Source of the DNA: an uncultured Clostridia bacterium | GTDB lineage: Bacteria; Bacillota; Clostridia; Oscillospirales; Ruminococcaceae | Assembly (NCBI GenBank): GCA_944387915.1 | Contig: CALXGT010000062.1 | Location: 1 to 58,388 of the forward strand | Reading direction: 5' to 3' | Length of the DNA stretch: 58,388 nucleotides | Part shown: positions 6,792-15,844 of the stretch, piece by piece | How the letters are laid out: each line of letters begins with the position of its first letter | How positions within the stretch are numbered: the first letter of the stretch is position 1 | Position numbers and translations under genes: made by a program | The notes under the pieces: generated by a model | Databases searched by the model: none | Told to the model about the DNA's origin: nothing | The model's input: the letters and a program-made list of their open reading frames with translations, nothing else

Positions 6792-9559
6792 GACCGCTAC
6801 AATTAACCCTTTCCGCCTTTGGCCCTTACGCGGAAGAAACTGTAATTGATTTTGAAAAATTGGGCGAAAAAGGATTATATCTGATTACAGGCGACACAGG
6901 CGCGGGAAAAACCACCATCTTCGACGGCATTACCTTTGCCCTTTACGGAGAAGGAAGCGGAACGGTGCGCGAACCCAATATGTTTCGGAGCAAATACGCG
7001 TCCTCTGATACCCCCACCTTTGCAAAGTTAACTTTCCTCTGCAAAGGGCAAAAATATACGGTCCGCCGCAGTCCCGAGTATCTTCGCCCAGGGAGAAAAG
7101 GGGCGATGACCACCAAAAGAGCGGAAGCGGAGTTGTATTCTTGTGAAGGACAACTTCTTGCCTCGAAAGTTCGGGATGTCACGCAAAAAATCACCGAATT
7201 GATCGGGCTGGACAAAAATCGCTTTACGCAAATTGTGATGATTGCCCAAGGGGATTTTTTGAAATTGCTGTTAGCGAAAACCGAGGAGCGAAGCAAAATT
7301 TTTCGGGATTTGTTCCATACAATGCCCTTTTTAGAGCTTCAGGAACGTTTAAAAACACAAGCGGGCGAACGGAAAAAAAGATATGACGAGATTTCCCAAC
7401 AAATCATTCAGGAGTTTGATCGACTCTCTTTTCCCGAAAACAGCCCCCAAAGAGAAACCTGGTTAGAAGAAAAGGAAAAGGGCTTGTTGGCGCTTCCCCT
7501 TTTAATCCAAACGCTTCAAACACAAATGAAAGATGACGAAAACGCCTTAACCCAATTGCGAAATCATCTTGCTCAGATCGAAACATCATTAAGCCAAAGC
7601 AACCGGCTATCCGGTATAGCGGAAGCGGCGGAAAATGCCAAAAAAGAAATTCAAGCGAAGGAAACGGCGCTTTCCGAAAAGCAAAAGGCGCTTCCTTCCT
7701 TGGCGGAGGATTATCAGAAAGAAGAAGCGAAACGGCCGCAGACAGAAGCGATCAACGCCAAACTTCTTTCCCTGTCAGAAAAGCTTCCCCAATATCGGGA
7801 ACTGGAAAAAATCCGCGCGGCAGGCAAAGAGAAAAAAGAGAAACGGAAGGGAAAAAAAGAGCGTTTTTCCCAACTGGAAAAAGCCATTCTTGATTTTTCC
7901 TCTACTTTGGAGCAATATCGAAAAGAAAAGGAACAATTATCCGGCATGGACGCCGAAGAAGAAGTGATTGCTTCCAAGACTAAGGAAATTGCCGGGAAAA
8001 AAGAACAGTTGCATCGTCTGGAAACGCTACTTGTTTCTTTAAAAACCGCTAAAACCCAATATGAGGAAGCGAAAGCCACCTATCAAAAAGAAGAAGTGCG
8101 GCGCAACCTTTTAAGACAAGAATCGGAATTACTGGAAAAAGCGTTTTTGGATGCCCAAGCGGGAATTTTGGCTTCCGAATTAAAGGAAAATATGCCTTGC
8201 CCGGTTTGCGGTTCCACAAAACACCCTGCGCCGGCGCCCCTTTTATCCCATGCTCCGACGGAAGCAGCGCGAAAAGAAAAAAAAGCGGCTGTAGCGGAAG
8301 CCGAAAGGAAGCTTACCCGTTTAAGCCAAGACGCGGGCGCAAAAAATGGCACATATCAAACCCTGTTGCAGCAAATTTCCATTCATAGCGCTTCCCTCTT
8401 TCCCGAAACTGAAATTCACGCGCTGCCAAACCAAATTGAGCTGGAAAAACAATCCCTTTTTCAGGAGCAAAGTTCCCTAAAAATTCGCGCCGCGACGCTG
8501 GAAAAAAATAAACGGCGGAAAATGCAAATGGAGCAGGCTATTCCCAAAACGGAAAAACAAAAGGAAGCCGCCGAAGCGGAAAAAGAAAAGGTAAACGCTG
8601 AAATTACGACTCTGTCCGCTGAATTGGCCCATTTGTCCGGGCAGTTTTCCGAAATGATGGCCGCCTTACCTTATTCCACCGAGCAGGATGCGCTCAATGC
8701 CATTGAACAATTAAAAGCCGAAAAAAATCGGCAAGAAGCCCTTTTGCTTCAGAAAAAAAATGCTTATGAATCCGCAAAAAGTCAAATGGAACAAATTGCG
8801 GCTTCTGTCTCATCCCTGCGCCAGCAATTGCCCCAAGAGCCACTGCCTCCTTTAAACGAATTGTCTGCCCAAGTTTTACAATTGACAGAAGAAAAAAAGA
8901 AGGCCGAAGAGGATCTCCATACATTGCAGTTCCGATTGCAAACAAACCAGCTGGCAGCGAAGACATTGGCACAAAAAGAAACTGCATTAAAAACGGCGGA
9001 GGAAAACTATTTTCTTGTCCGTTCTCTTTCGAATACCGCTTCCGGTGCGGTAAGTGGAAAAACCCGAATCACATTAGAGACCTATGTACAAACCTATTAT
9101 TTCGATCGCGTTATCCGCCGCGCCAACTTGCGATTAATGTCCATGACTGGCGGACAATACGAATTGAAACGACGGATAGATAACGAAGATCTTCGAAGCC
9201 AAACCGGCTTGGAACTGGATGTTATCGACCACTATAATGCTTCCCAGAGAAGCGCAAGAACCCTGTCCGGAGGAGAATCGTTCAAAGCATCCTTAGCTTT
9301 GGCACTGGGGTTGTCGGACGAAATTCAATCCTCCTTTGGAGGAATTCGGCTGGATACCATGTTTGTAGACGAAGGGTTTGGCTCCTTAGACGACGAATCT
9401 TTGGAGCAAGCAATTCACACTCTTTACGGATTGACTGAAGGGAATCGTCTGGTGGGAATCATATCTCATGTATCCGAATTAAAGGAACGTATTGATAAAC
9501 AAATTATTGTTTCCAAAAAACGGGAAAAAGGAAGCTTCGTCCGTATCCAAACTGGATAA
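6788..9559 (+). CDS. sbcC: Exonuclease subunit SbcC (Rad50-type SMC ATPase)
   Basis: 923 residues: Walker A GDTGAGKT at residues 35-42, Q-loop region VMIAQGDFLKLLLA, long charged coiled coils, a zinc hook CPVC at 471-474, the ABC signature LSGGESFKAS starting near 826, and Walker B in DTMFVDEGFG. Two heads with the coiled-coil arms hold DNA ends while SbcD cuts. Length is within the usual SbcC range. The ATG overlaps the sbcD stop. The 3' end shares a bidirectional terminator with the first gene of the lipoprotein array. Confidence 0.96.
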   Translation: MRPLQLTLSAFGPYAEETVIDFEKLGEKGLYLITGDTGAGKTTIFDGITFALYGEGSGTVREPNMFRSKYASSDTPTFAKLTFLCKGQKYTVRRSPEYLRPGRKGAMTTKRAEAELYSCEGQLLASKVRDVTQKITELIGLDKNRFTQIVMIAQGDFLKLLLAKTEERSKIFRDLFHTMPFLELQERLKTQAGERKKRYDEISQQIIQEFDRLSFPENSPQRETWLEEKEKGLLALPLLIQTLQTQMKDDENALTQLRNHLAQIETSLSQSNRLSGIAEAAENAKKEIQAKETALSEKQKALPSLAEDYQKEEAKRPQTEAINAKLLSLSEKLPQYRELEKIRAAGKEKKEKRKGKKERFSQLEKAILDFSSTLEQYRKEKEQLSGMDAEEEVIASKTKEIAGKKEQLHRLETLLVSLKTAKTQYEEAKATYQKEEVRRNLLRQESELLEKAFLDAQAGILASELKENMPCPVCGSTKHPAPAPLLSHAPTEAARKEKKAAVAEAERKLTRLSQDAGAKNGTYQTLLQQISIHSASLFPETEIHALPNQIELEKQSLFQEQSSLKIRAATLEKNKRRKMQMEQAIPKTEKQKEAAEAEKEKVNAEITTLSAELAHLSGQFSEMMAALPYSTEQDALNAIEQLKAEKNRQEALLLQKKNAYESAKSQMEQIAASVSSLRQQLPQEPLPPLNELSAQVLQLTEEKKKAEEDLHTLQFRLQTNQLAAKTLAQKETALKTAEENYFLVRSLSNTASGAVSGKTRITLETYVQTYYFDRVIRRANLRLMSMTGGQYELKRRIDNEDLRSQTGLELDVIDHYNASQRSARTLSGGESFKASLALALGLSDEIQSSFGGIRLDTMFVDEGFGSLDDESLEQAIHTLYGLTEGNRLVGIISHVSELKERIDKQIIVSKKREKGSFVRIQTG

Positions 9560-9600
9560 AAGAAAAAATCGCTGTGCATGATGCACAGCGATTTTTTATC
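9560..9600. terminator. Bidirectional terminator between sbcC and array gene A
   Basis: Perfect 13-bp-plus stem AATCGCTGTGCA/TGCACAGCGATT flanked by an A-run and a T-run, serving the convergent sbcC and lipoprotein gene A. Confidence 0.92.
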
Positions 9601-9615
9601 GAATAGGAAAGGATT

Positions 9616-11331
9616 TTATTCTTCCAAAACCCACTTCTTGTTGAGGTAACGGTCTACGGAAATCTGTTTCAATTCCACGCAACGCGCTACGTTCATAGAC
9701 TCAAGACCGGAAACGAAGCTATCCCACTCCGCATCGATGTCTTTGGTGCCCATGATGAACTGAACAGTGTTCTCCGCAACATAAGACTCAATATCCACGT
9801 AGAGGTTCTGGTATTCCTGAGATTCTTCCGGAGTAAAGGAAGCATTCAAGGGAACCATCAAGTCATCAGTCTGATTCGCCCAAGTCTCATAGGCGATAGG
9901 AGGCCAAGTCTGGCCCATAGAAGCGTTCAGCTCAAACCGGCTCTGCCAGTTCATAAAGCCAACATTATTGAACAGCGCATAGGTAAATACTACGTCACCA
10001 GAAGTCATTTGACTGTCCACAGGATTGCGAATGATATCAGTGTAGTAGTAGTAGTACCCATCAGGATCATCTTCCGTGATGGTGAAGGATTCGCCTTCCA
10101 CACCATAAGACTGGATGACCAGATAATCATAGGTATAGTGCCAGTCAAGCCACTGCGCCAGGATGGGAAGTTCCTCATCGGAAACATTGGTGGTGATCAT
10201 CTGGGGGTTGCAGGCGGTTTCCGACTGAAAGGTGGTGCCAACGGTATCGCCCTCGTTCAAAACGGGAGCAACCATGGGCTGAAGCCAGATATCTTCATTT
10301 TCGGTATAACCATTCGTGTAATGAAAGCTGCCGCAGGTGCCCTGGTAAACCATACCAACACCGCACTTATCGTTGGCGTAATACTCGTTATCGGTCAGGA
10401 TCGCAGTAGAGTTAGTAGAAGCGAAGTCGGGGTCAATGAGACCTTCCGCGTACCAATCCCGCATCAGCTTCAAGTATTCTTTATAGGCATCGGTAGAAGG
10501 ACCAAAACCAACCTGATCTCCTCTATCGATCATATAGAAGTCCTGAGTAACGCCAAAGGCGGAAAGGATGTAGTCGCTTCCGATGGTACCGTCCTGATAC
10601 AGATGCATCCAGGCACCGTAGTTTTCTTTGAAAGCTACCAGCACCTCATACAGCTCATCAATGGTGGTGGGGACTTCCATATTCAGTTCATCCAGCCAGT
10701 CCTGACGAACCCCCATACCACACCAGGCGGGCTCATTTTCTACAATAACCGACTTAGTGGGATAGTCAAGGATCGCACGGATCATGTAAATAGCGCCGTT
10801 TTTACCTTCATCGGTAATGGCAACCTGTTTTACATCCTCGTTTTCCTCCATGACTTTCCGGTAGTTGGGCATATATACCCGAACCATCTCGGTCATATCC
10901 CGCAAAACGCCGTCATTGATTCCCGCGTCCAGACCACCGGGATAAACAACATTGCCTCCATCACCCTCGATCATGTCGGGATATTCTCCGGAAGCCAGAA
11001 GCAGACCGAATTTTTCCTTCGCCGAGGTAGTGGGAACACAGGTATAATCAATGTGAATGTTGGTGAGCTCTTCGATTTTCTGGATTCCCTTTACCTCTCC
11101 GTAATTGTCCATAAAGTTATTGGACCAGGGACGCCACTCACTAAAGCTCATGGTCTCTTCCACAATGGGAAGAGTGATCTCCGTCAAGGGTTCAACCGAC
11201 TCATCTACCATAGAGGCGGTAGAAGAACCGCTGGTGCTTCCCGAAGAGGACCCCTCGTCATCCCCGCAGGATACAGCGAATGCCGCCACCATAGAAAGGG
11301 CAAGCAACGCCGCAAGCAAACGTTTTTTCAT
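9616..11331 (-). CDS. Extracellular solute-binding lipoprotein, array copy A
   Basis: 571 residues. The signal peptide MKKRLLAALLALSMVAAFAV ends in a lipobox with C22, so the protein should be lipid-anchored outside the membrane. A Ser/Thr-rich, acidic linker (about 23-48) leads to the block PLTEITLPIVEE. The folded part resembles ABC-transporter binding proteins of the LplA/YtcQ type: GIQKIEELTNIHIDYTCVP, EKFGLLLASGEYPDMI, RDMTEMVRVYMPNYRKV, LMRDWYAEGLIDPDF, WLDWHYTYDYLVIQSYGVEG, and a C-terminal helical block ending DRYLNKKWVLEE. Such proteins usually bind oligosaccharides or peptides; the ligand is unknown. No permease or ATPase gene is in the window. The ATG at 11331 has an AAGGAGG site. 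Copy C is its closest relative. Confidence 0.9.
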   Translation of the reverse strand: MKKRLLAALLALSMVAAFAVSCGDDEGSSSGSTSGSSTASMVDESVEPLTEITLPIVEETMSFSEWRPWSNNFMDNYGEVKGIQKIEELTNIHIDYTCVPTTSAKEKFGLLLASGEYPDMIEGDGGNVVYPGGLDAGINDGVLRDMTEMVRVYMPNYRKVMEENEDVKQVAITDEGKNGAIYMIRAILDYPTKSVIVENEPAWCGMGVRQDWLDELNMEVPTTIDELYEVLVAFKENYGAWMHLYQDGTIGSDYILSAFGVTQDFYMIDRGDQVGFGPSTDAYKEYLKLMRDWYAEGLIDPDFASTNSTAILTDNEYYANDKCGVGMVYQGTCGSFHYTNGYTENEDIWLQPMVAPVLNEGDTVGTTFQSETACNPQMITTNVSDEELPILAQWLDWHYTYDYLVIQSYGVEGESFTITEDDPDGYYYYYTDIIRNPVDSQMTSGDVVFTYALFNNVGFMNWQSRFELNASMGQTWPPIAYETWANQTDDLMVPLNASFTPEESQEYQNLYVDIESYVAENTVQFIMGTKDIDAEWDSFVSGLESMNVARCVELKQISVDRYLNKKWVLEE

Positions 11332-11353
11332 AATGGACCTCCTTGTTCACATT

Positions 11354-11419
11354 GCGAATGAATATTCATCGCAAATCTTGTTGTAAATCGAGAATACCAT
11401 AATTTGAAATTTCTGTAAA
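11354..11419 (-). promoter_or_regulatory. Promoter of array copy A, with downstream dyad
   Basis: TTTACA (11414-11419), 17-bp spacer, TATTCT (11391-11396). Between the start site and ribosome-binding site lies the palindrome TGAATATTCA (11359-11368) inside GCGA...TCGC flanks. The rest of the gap up to copy B is AT-rich; beyond a short repeat and B's terminator I see nothing in it. Confidence 0.7.
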
Positions 11420-11602
11420 CTTATTTTTTATTAAAAAAGTATTTAAAAAAATGTATAAAATATACAAAAACTTTTTATTACTCAAAAAGCGTAGTAATAA
11501 TTTTAATATATTGATCATTTTATCCTTTTAATTTTTAGAGCTTTTAACGAAAAGTTTATGGACTTTTTCTAAATCATGATTGGCTATTTTTGATGGTTGC
11601 AT

Positions 11603-11623
11603 AATTAAGTAAATATTCAGTAG
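11603..11623. repeat. Short intergenic repeat, copy 1
   Basis: AATTAAGTAAATATTCAGTAG (one base more than my 20-base partner at 13693-13712, from which it differs by a single inserted A). Both lie about 25-35 bases beyond the terminator of the upstream array gene. No function is recognised. Confidence 0.5.
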
Positions 11624-11654
11624 CAAAATTTTCCATTATCTTTCAATAAAATAC

Positions 11655-11686
11655 AGAAAACGGCTCCGAAAAGGAGCCGTTTTTTC
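11655..11686 (-). terminator. Terminator of array copy B
   Basis: AACGGCTCC/GGAGCCGTT hairpin with T-run on the minus strand. Confidence 0.9.
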
Positions 11687-11714
11687 AGGTACGAAATAGA
11701 AATTTTTCTAATAA

Positions 11715-13430
11715 TTACTGTTCCAAAATCCACTGTTTGCCATAGTACCGGTCAACAGAAGCCTGTTTTAACTCGACACAACGAGCCACATCCATGCCTT
11801 CCAAGCCAGAAACAAAGCTATCCCACTCGGAATCAATGTCTTTCGTTCCCATAATGAACTGAACGGTATTCTCCGCAACATAAGACTCAATATCCACAAA
11901 GAGATTCTGATACTCTTGGGATTCGTCCGCGGTAAAGGACGCATTCAACGGAACCATAATCTTATCCGTCTGTTTTTCCCAAGTTTCATAAGCCTTAGCG
12001 CTCCAGTCATTGCCCGTCACTTCGTACAGAGAGAAGCCAGAAGTCCAATCCATGTAACCTACGTTGTTAAAGAGAGATTCCAAATACCGAGCCGCCGTAA
12101 TGGTCATACCTTCGGTTTCCGGATGAATGATATGATCAGTATATACGAAGTAATCTTCGCTGTTTTCGTCGATGGTGTAGGTGGTACCTTCTACGCCGTA
12201 ACCCTGAATCACCGCGTAATCATAAGTGTAGTGCCAATCCAAGAACTGTGCCAAGATAGGAAGCTCTTCATCAGTGACGCTGCTAGTGATCATCTGGGGG
12301 TTACAAGCAACCGCAGACTGGTAAGTGGTAACCACTTCGTCGCCTTCGTTCAGAACAGGAGCAACAATAGGCTCTAAGTACATGTCTTCGTTATCGGTGT
12401 AACCATTCTGGAGATGGTAAGCGCCGCAGGTACCCTGAAACACCATACCAACGCCGCACTTATCATTGGCGTAGTACTCGTTATCGGTCAAAATCGCGGT
12501 GGAGTTGGTGGAAGCGAAGTCGGGGTCAATCAGACCTTCCGCATACCAATCCCGCATCAGCTCTAAGTACTGTTTGTAAGCATCTGTGGAGGGACCAAAA
12601 GCTACTTCGGTACCGCCGTCTACCATGTAAAAGTCCTGAGTGACGCCGAAAGCAGAAAGAATGTAGTCGTTGCCCATGGTACCATCCTGGTACAAATGCA
12701 TCCAAGCGCCATAATTATCCTTAAACGCCACTAACACATCATACAGTTCATCAATGGTAGTAGGAACTTCCATGTTCAGCTCGTCCAACCAGTCTTGACG
12801 GATCGCCATACCGCACCAAGCGGGCTCATTTCGTACTGCTACCGTCTGGGTATGTCCATCTACGTCGGCACGGATCATATAAATAGCACCGTTTTTACCG
12901 GTATCAGTAATCGCAATTCTCTTGATATCTTCATAATCTTCGAGAAGAGTACGGTAGTTAGGCATATACACTCGGACCATTTCGGTCATATCCCGTAAAA
13001 CGCCATCACCGATCCCTGCATCCAAACCACCGGGATACACAACGTTTCCGCCGTCACCCTCGATCATATCCGGATATTCACCGGACGCTAAAAGCAAACC
13101 AAATTTCTCCTTGGCCGCTGTAGAGGGTACACAAGTATAATCAACATGGATATTGGTGAGCTTTTCAATTTCCTGGATACCCAAAATCTCTCCGTAATTG
13201 GAAACATAATCATTGGACCAGGCACGCCATTCACTAAAGCTCATGGTTTCTTCCACAATGGGAAGAGTGATTTCCGTCAGGGGTTCTACCGAATCATCCA
13301 CCGTAGACGCGGTAGAGGAATCATTACTGCTTCCCGATCCAGAGGAAGAGCCTTCGTCGCCCCCACAGGATACAGCCAACGCCGCCACCATCGTCATGGC
13401 GAGCAAAGCCGCAAGCAAACGTTTTTTCAT
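11715..13430 (-). CDS. Extracellular solute-binding lipoprotein, array copy B (mosaic)
   Basis: 571 residues, lipobox C22. The frame is open to 13499 but the start is ATG 13430, with AAGGAGG upstream and the shared MKKRLLAALL N-terminus. The N-terminal two thirds follow copies A and C (VEPLTEITLPIVEETMSFSE, EGDGGNVVYPGGLDAG, YGAWMHLYQDGT). The segment near residues 455-505 instead looks like other subgroups: VGYMDWTSGF and WEKQTDKIM match E, and GTTYTIDENSE resembles G. It ends SVDRYYGKQWILEQ. This patchwork suggests exchange between copies. Transcription is monocistronic. Confidence 0.9.
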   Translation of the reverse strand: MKKRLLAALLAMTMVAALAVSCGGDEGSSSGSGSSNDSSTASTVDDSVEPLTEITLPIVEETMSFSEWRAWSNDYVSNYGEILGIQEIEKLTNIHVDYTCVPSTAAKEKFGLLLASGEYPDMIEGDGGNVVYPGGLDAGIGDGVLRDMTEMVRVYMPNYRTLLEDYEDIKRIAITDTGKNGAIYMIRADVDGHTQTVAVRNEPAWCGMAIRQDWLDELNMEVPTTIDELYDVLVAFKDNYGAWMHLYQDGTMGNDYILSAFGVTQDFYMVDGGTEVAFGPSTDAYKQYLELMRDWYAEGLIDPDFASTNSTAILTDNEYYANDKCGVGMVFQGTCGAYHLQNGYTDNEDMYLEPIVAPVLNEGDEVVTTYQSAVACNPQMITSSVTDEELPILAQFLDWHYTYDYAVIQGYGVEGTTYTIDENSEDYFVYTDHIIHPETEGMTITAARYLESLFNNVGYMDWTSGFSLYEVTGNDWSAKAYETWEKQTDKIMVPLNASFTADESQEYQNLFVDIESYVAENTVQFIMGTKDIDSEWDSFVSGLEGMDVARCVELKQASVDRYYGKQWILEQ

Positions 13431-13447
13431 AATTGACCTCCTTGATG

Positions 13448-13518
13448 ATTTCACACTGTAATACTTTGTGTGAAATTTTGTGTAACTTGAGCATATCACA
13501 AATCAGAAATGATGTAAA
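13448..13518 (-). promoter_or_regulatory. Promoter of array copy B, with 9-bp inverted repeat
   Basis: TTTACA (13513-13518), 17-bp spacer, TATGCT (13490-13495). In the leader, ATTTCACAC (13448-13456) and GTGTGAAAT (13468-13476) form a perfect 9-bp inverted repeat around an 11-base loop, an operator or mRNA hairpin. The rest of the gap to copy C is AT-rich with only a short repeat and C's terminator. Confidence 0.7.
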
Positions 13519-13692
13519 TTTACATTTGGTATAGATATTCATTATTTATTTGTGCGAATTGAATAGATTTAATTTATATTAAGTTATTTTTTATTATATT
13601 TGCTGTTTTGATTTGATTTCAAATTAGTATTTTTACCGAAAATTTTAATTTATTATCTAATTTCAGTGGGTTTGATTTTGGCACAACTCTAA

Positions 13693-13712
13693 AATTAAGT
13701 AAATTTCAGTAG
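13693..13712. repeat. Short intergenic repeat, copy 2
   Basis: AATTAAGTAAATTTCAGTAG, the partner of the element at 11603-11623, in the same position relative to the neighbouring terminator. Confidence 0.5.
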
Positions 13713-13732
13713 TTTTTATCCCATAAAAAGCA

Positions 13733-13766
13733 AAAAAGAACGGCCCCTACGGGGTCGTTCTTTTTG
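13733..13766 (-). terminator. Terminator of array copy C
   Basis: AAGAACGGCCCC/GGGGTCGTTCTT hairpin (one G-T pair) with a 3-base loop and T-run. Confidence 0.9.
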
Positions 13767-13787
13767 TTCCATTTTTTTATTCCGAAA

Positions 13788-15479
13788 TTATTCTTCCAGG
13801 ACCCACTTCTTATCGAGGTAACGATCCACAGAAGTTTGTTTCAGTTCAATGCAGCGTGCCACATCCATACTTTCCAAGCCAGAAACGAAGCTATCCCACT
13901 CCGCGTCAATATCCTTGGTGCCCATGATGAACTGAACGGTGTTCTCTGCTACATAAGACTCAATGTCCACATACAGGTTCTGATATTCCTGAGACTCTTC
14001 CGGAGTAAAGGAAGCGTTCAGCGGAACCATCAGATCATCTGTCTGATTCGCCCAAGTCGCGTAAGCGAGAGCGTTCCAGGTTTGTCCGATAGAAGCATTC
14101 AGCTCAAACCGGCTCTGCCAGTTCATAAAGCCCACATTGTTAAACAACGCATACATATACACCATATCCGTCGAAGTCATACCTTCTTGAGGATTCCGGA
14201 TAATGTCAGTAAAGATGTAGTAATACTCGTTGTTTTCGTCAATATTGAAGGATTCACCTTCCACACCATAAGACTGGATCACCAAATAGTCATAGGTGTA
14301 ATGCCAGTCAAGCCACTGCGCCAGGATAGGAAGATCCTCATCGGAAACATTCGTGGTAATCATCTGGGGGTTGCAGGCAGTTTCGGATTGATACGTTGTT
14401 CCAACAGTGTCCCCCTCGTTCAAAACGGGAGCAACCATAGGCTGGAGCCACATATCTTCATTTTCGGTGTAACCGTTGACGTAATGATATCTGCCGCAGG
14501 TACCCTGATACACCATACCAACGCCGCACTTATTGTTAGCGTAGTATTCGTTGTCGGTCAAAATCGCGGTAGAGTTGGTGGAAGCGAAGTCGGGGTCAAT
14601 TAAGCCTTCCGCGTACCAATCCCGCATCAGCTCTAAGTACTGTTTGTAGGCGTCGGTCATCGGACCAAATCCAACTTCCGTACCGCCGTCAATCATATAG
14701 AAGTCCTGGGTGACGCCGAAAGCGGAAAGAATGTAGTCGCTTCCAATGGTGCCGTCCTGATACAGATGCATCCAAGCGCCGTAATTTTCTTTAAAGGCAA
14801 CCAACACATCGTACAACTCATCAATTGTGGTGGGAACTTCCATGTTCAACTCATCCAGCCAGTCTTGACGAATCGCCATACCGCACCAGGCGGGCTCGTT
14901 TTCCACAACTACCGATTTCGCGGGGTAATCGAGAATGGCACGGATCATATAAATGGCGCCATTTTTTCCTTGGTCGGTAATAGCAACCTGTTTGACATCC
15001 GCATTTTCCTCGATGACTTTCCGATAGTTGGGCATATATACCCGAACCATTTCAGTCATATCCCGTAAGACGCCGTCACTGATTCCCGCATCCAGGCCTC
15101 CAGGGTAAACTACATTTCCGCCATCGCCCTGAATCATATCCGGATACTCTCCAGACGCCAGGAGCAAGCCAAATTTCTCCTTCGCGGAAGTCGTAGGAAC
15201 ACAGGTGTAATCGATATGAATATTGGTAAGTTCCTCGATTTTCTGGATTCCCTTTACTTCCCCGTAGTTGTCCATAAAGTTGTTGGACCAAGCACGCCAT
15301 TCAGTAAAGCTTTTTGTTTCTTCTACGATGGGGAGGGTAATCTCCGTCAGGGGCTCTACCGACTCATCCACTACCATCGTAGAGGAATTTTGGGAAGAGC
15401 CTTCCTCGTCCCCACAAGATACAGCCAACGCCGCCACCATAGAAAGGGCAAGCAAAGCTGCAAGCAAACGTTTTTTCAT
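13788..15479 (-). CDS. Extracellular solute-binding lipoprotein, array copy C
   Basis: 563 residues, lipobox C22, with one of the shorter linkers (GDEEGSSQNSSTMVVDESVEP). Start ATG 15479 with AAGGAGG; the open frame up to 15548 lies in the leader and promoter. The sequence follows copy A closely: GEVKGIQKIEELTNIHIDYT, EGDGG replaced by QGDGG, RAILDYPAKSVVVENEPAWC, NWQSRFELNASIGQTW, and a tail DRYLDKKWVLEE. The A-like block between residues 440 and 480 is altered (NIDENNEYYYIFTDIIRNPQ), so ligand-facing differences may concentrate there. No transporter partner is adjacent. Confidence 0.9.
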   Translation of the reverse strand: MKKRLLAALLALSMVAALAVSCGDEEGSSQNSSTMVVDESVEPLTEITLPIVEETKSFTEWRAWSNNFMDNYGEVKGIQKIEELTNIHIDYTCVPTTSAKEKFGLLLASGEYPDMIQGDGGNVVYPGGLDAGISDGVLRDMTEMVRVYMPNYRKVIEENADVKQVAITDQGKNGAIYMIRAILDYPAKSVVVENEPAWCGMAIRQDWLDELNMEVPTTIDELYDVLVAFKENYGAWMHLYQDGTIGSDYILSAFGVTQDFYMIDGGTEVGFGPMTDAYKQYLELMRDWYAEGLIDPDFASTNSTAILTDNEYYANNKCGVGMVYQGTCGRYHYVNGYTENEDMWLQPMVAPVLNEGDTVGTTYQSETACNPQMITTNVSDEDLPILAQWLDWHYTYDYLVIQSYGVEGESFNIDENNEYYYIFTDIIRNPQEGMTSTDMVYMYALFNNVGFMNWQSRFELNASIGQTWNALAYATWANQTDDLMVPLNASFTPEESQEYQNLYVDIESYVAENTVQFIMGTKDIDAEWDSFVSGLESMDVARCIELKQTSVDRYLDKKWVLEE

Positions 15480-15513
15480 AATGAACCTCCTTGTTTTTGC
15501 TGATTTTATTTTG

Positions 15514-15559
15514 TGCAATTTTGCAAGTTCAGCATAACATAGATCCATTTTCTTGTAAA
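15514..15559 (-). promoter_or_regulatory. Promoter of array copy C
   Basis: TTTACA (15554-15559), 17-bp spacer, TATGCT (15531-15536). A small dyad TGCAA/TTGCA (15514-15525) lies in the leader. The remaining gap to copy D holds only AT-rich sequence and D's terminator. Confidence 0.65.
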
Positions 15560-15775
15560 TTGTTATTTATACAAAGTTAAGTGTAAATATTTATGCATTA
15601 TATATAAAACAACATATATTAAGCTTATAATCTAATATAAATTTTATCTTTATGTTAAATTTAAGCACTTAATTATACTGATTTTAACTATGTTATTTAG
15701 TAAGATTGGAAAACAAATCGCTTAACAAAATATATTTTCATACTGGTATTTCCTTGTTTGTCTTTGCAACGCAAA

Positions 15776-15821
15776 AAAATGAAAAGGCTGCCCTTTTTTC
15801 AAGGGTAGCCTTTTCATTTTT
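15776..15821 (-). terminator. Terminator of array copy D
   Basis: AAAATGAAAAGGCTGCCCTT/AAGGGTAGCCTTTTCATTTT hairpin (one mismatch pair), flanked by A- and T-runs. Confidence 0.9.
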
Positions 15822-15844
15822 AAAAGCTGTGACGCTGTTCTCTC

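Noticed and set aside
10009..11361. Long plus-strand ORF (450 codons) opposite lipoprotein copy A; a 550-codon one opposite copy H at 23933-25585, and others across the array
   Set aside because: They mirror the codon pattern of the conserved lipoprotein genes on the other strand, have no ribosome-binding sites, no recognisable domains and contain the promoters or terminators of the real genes.
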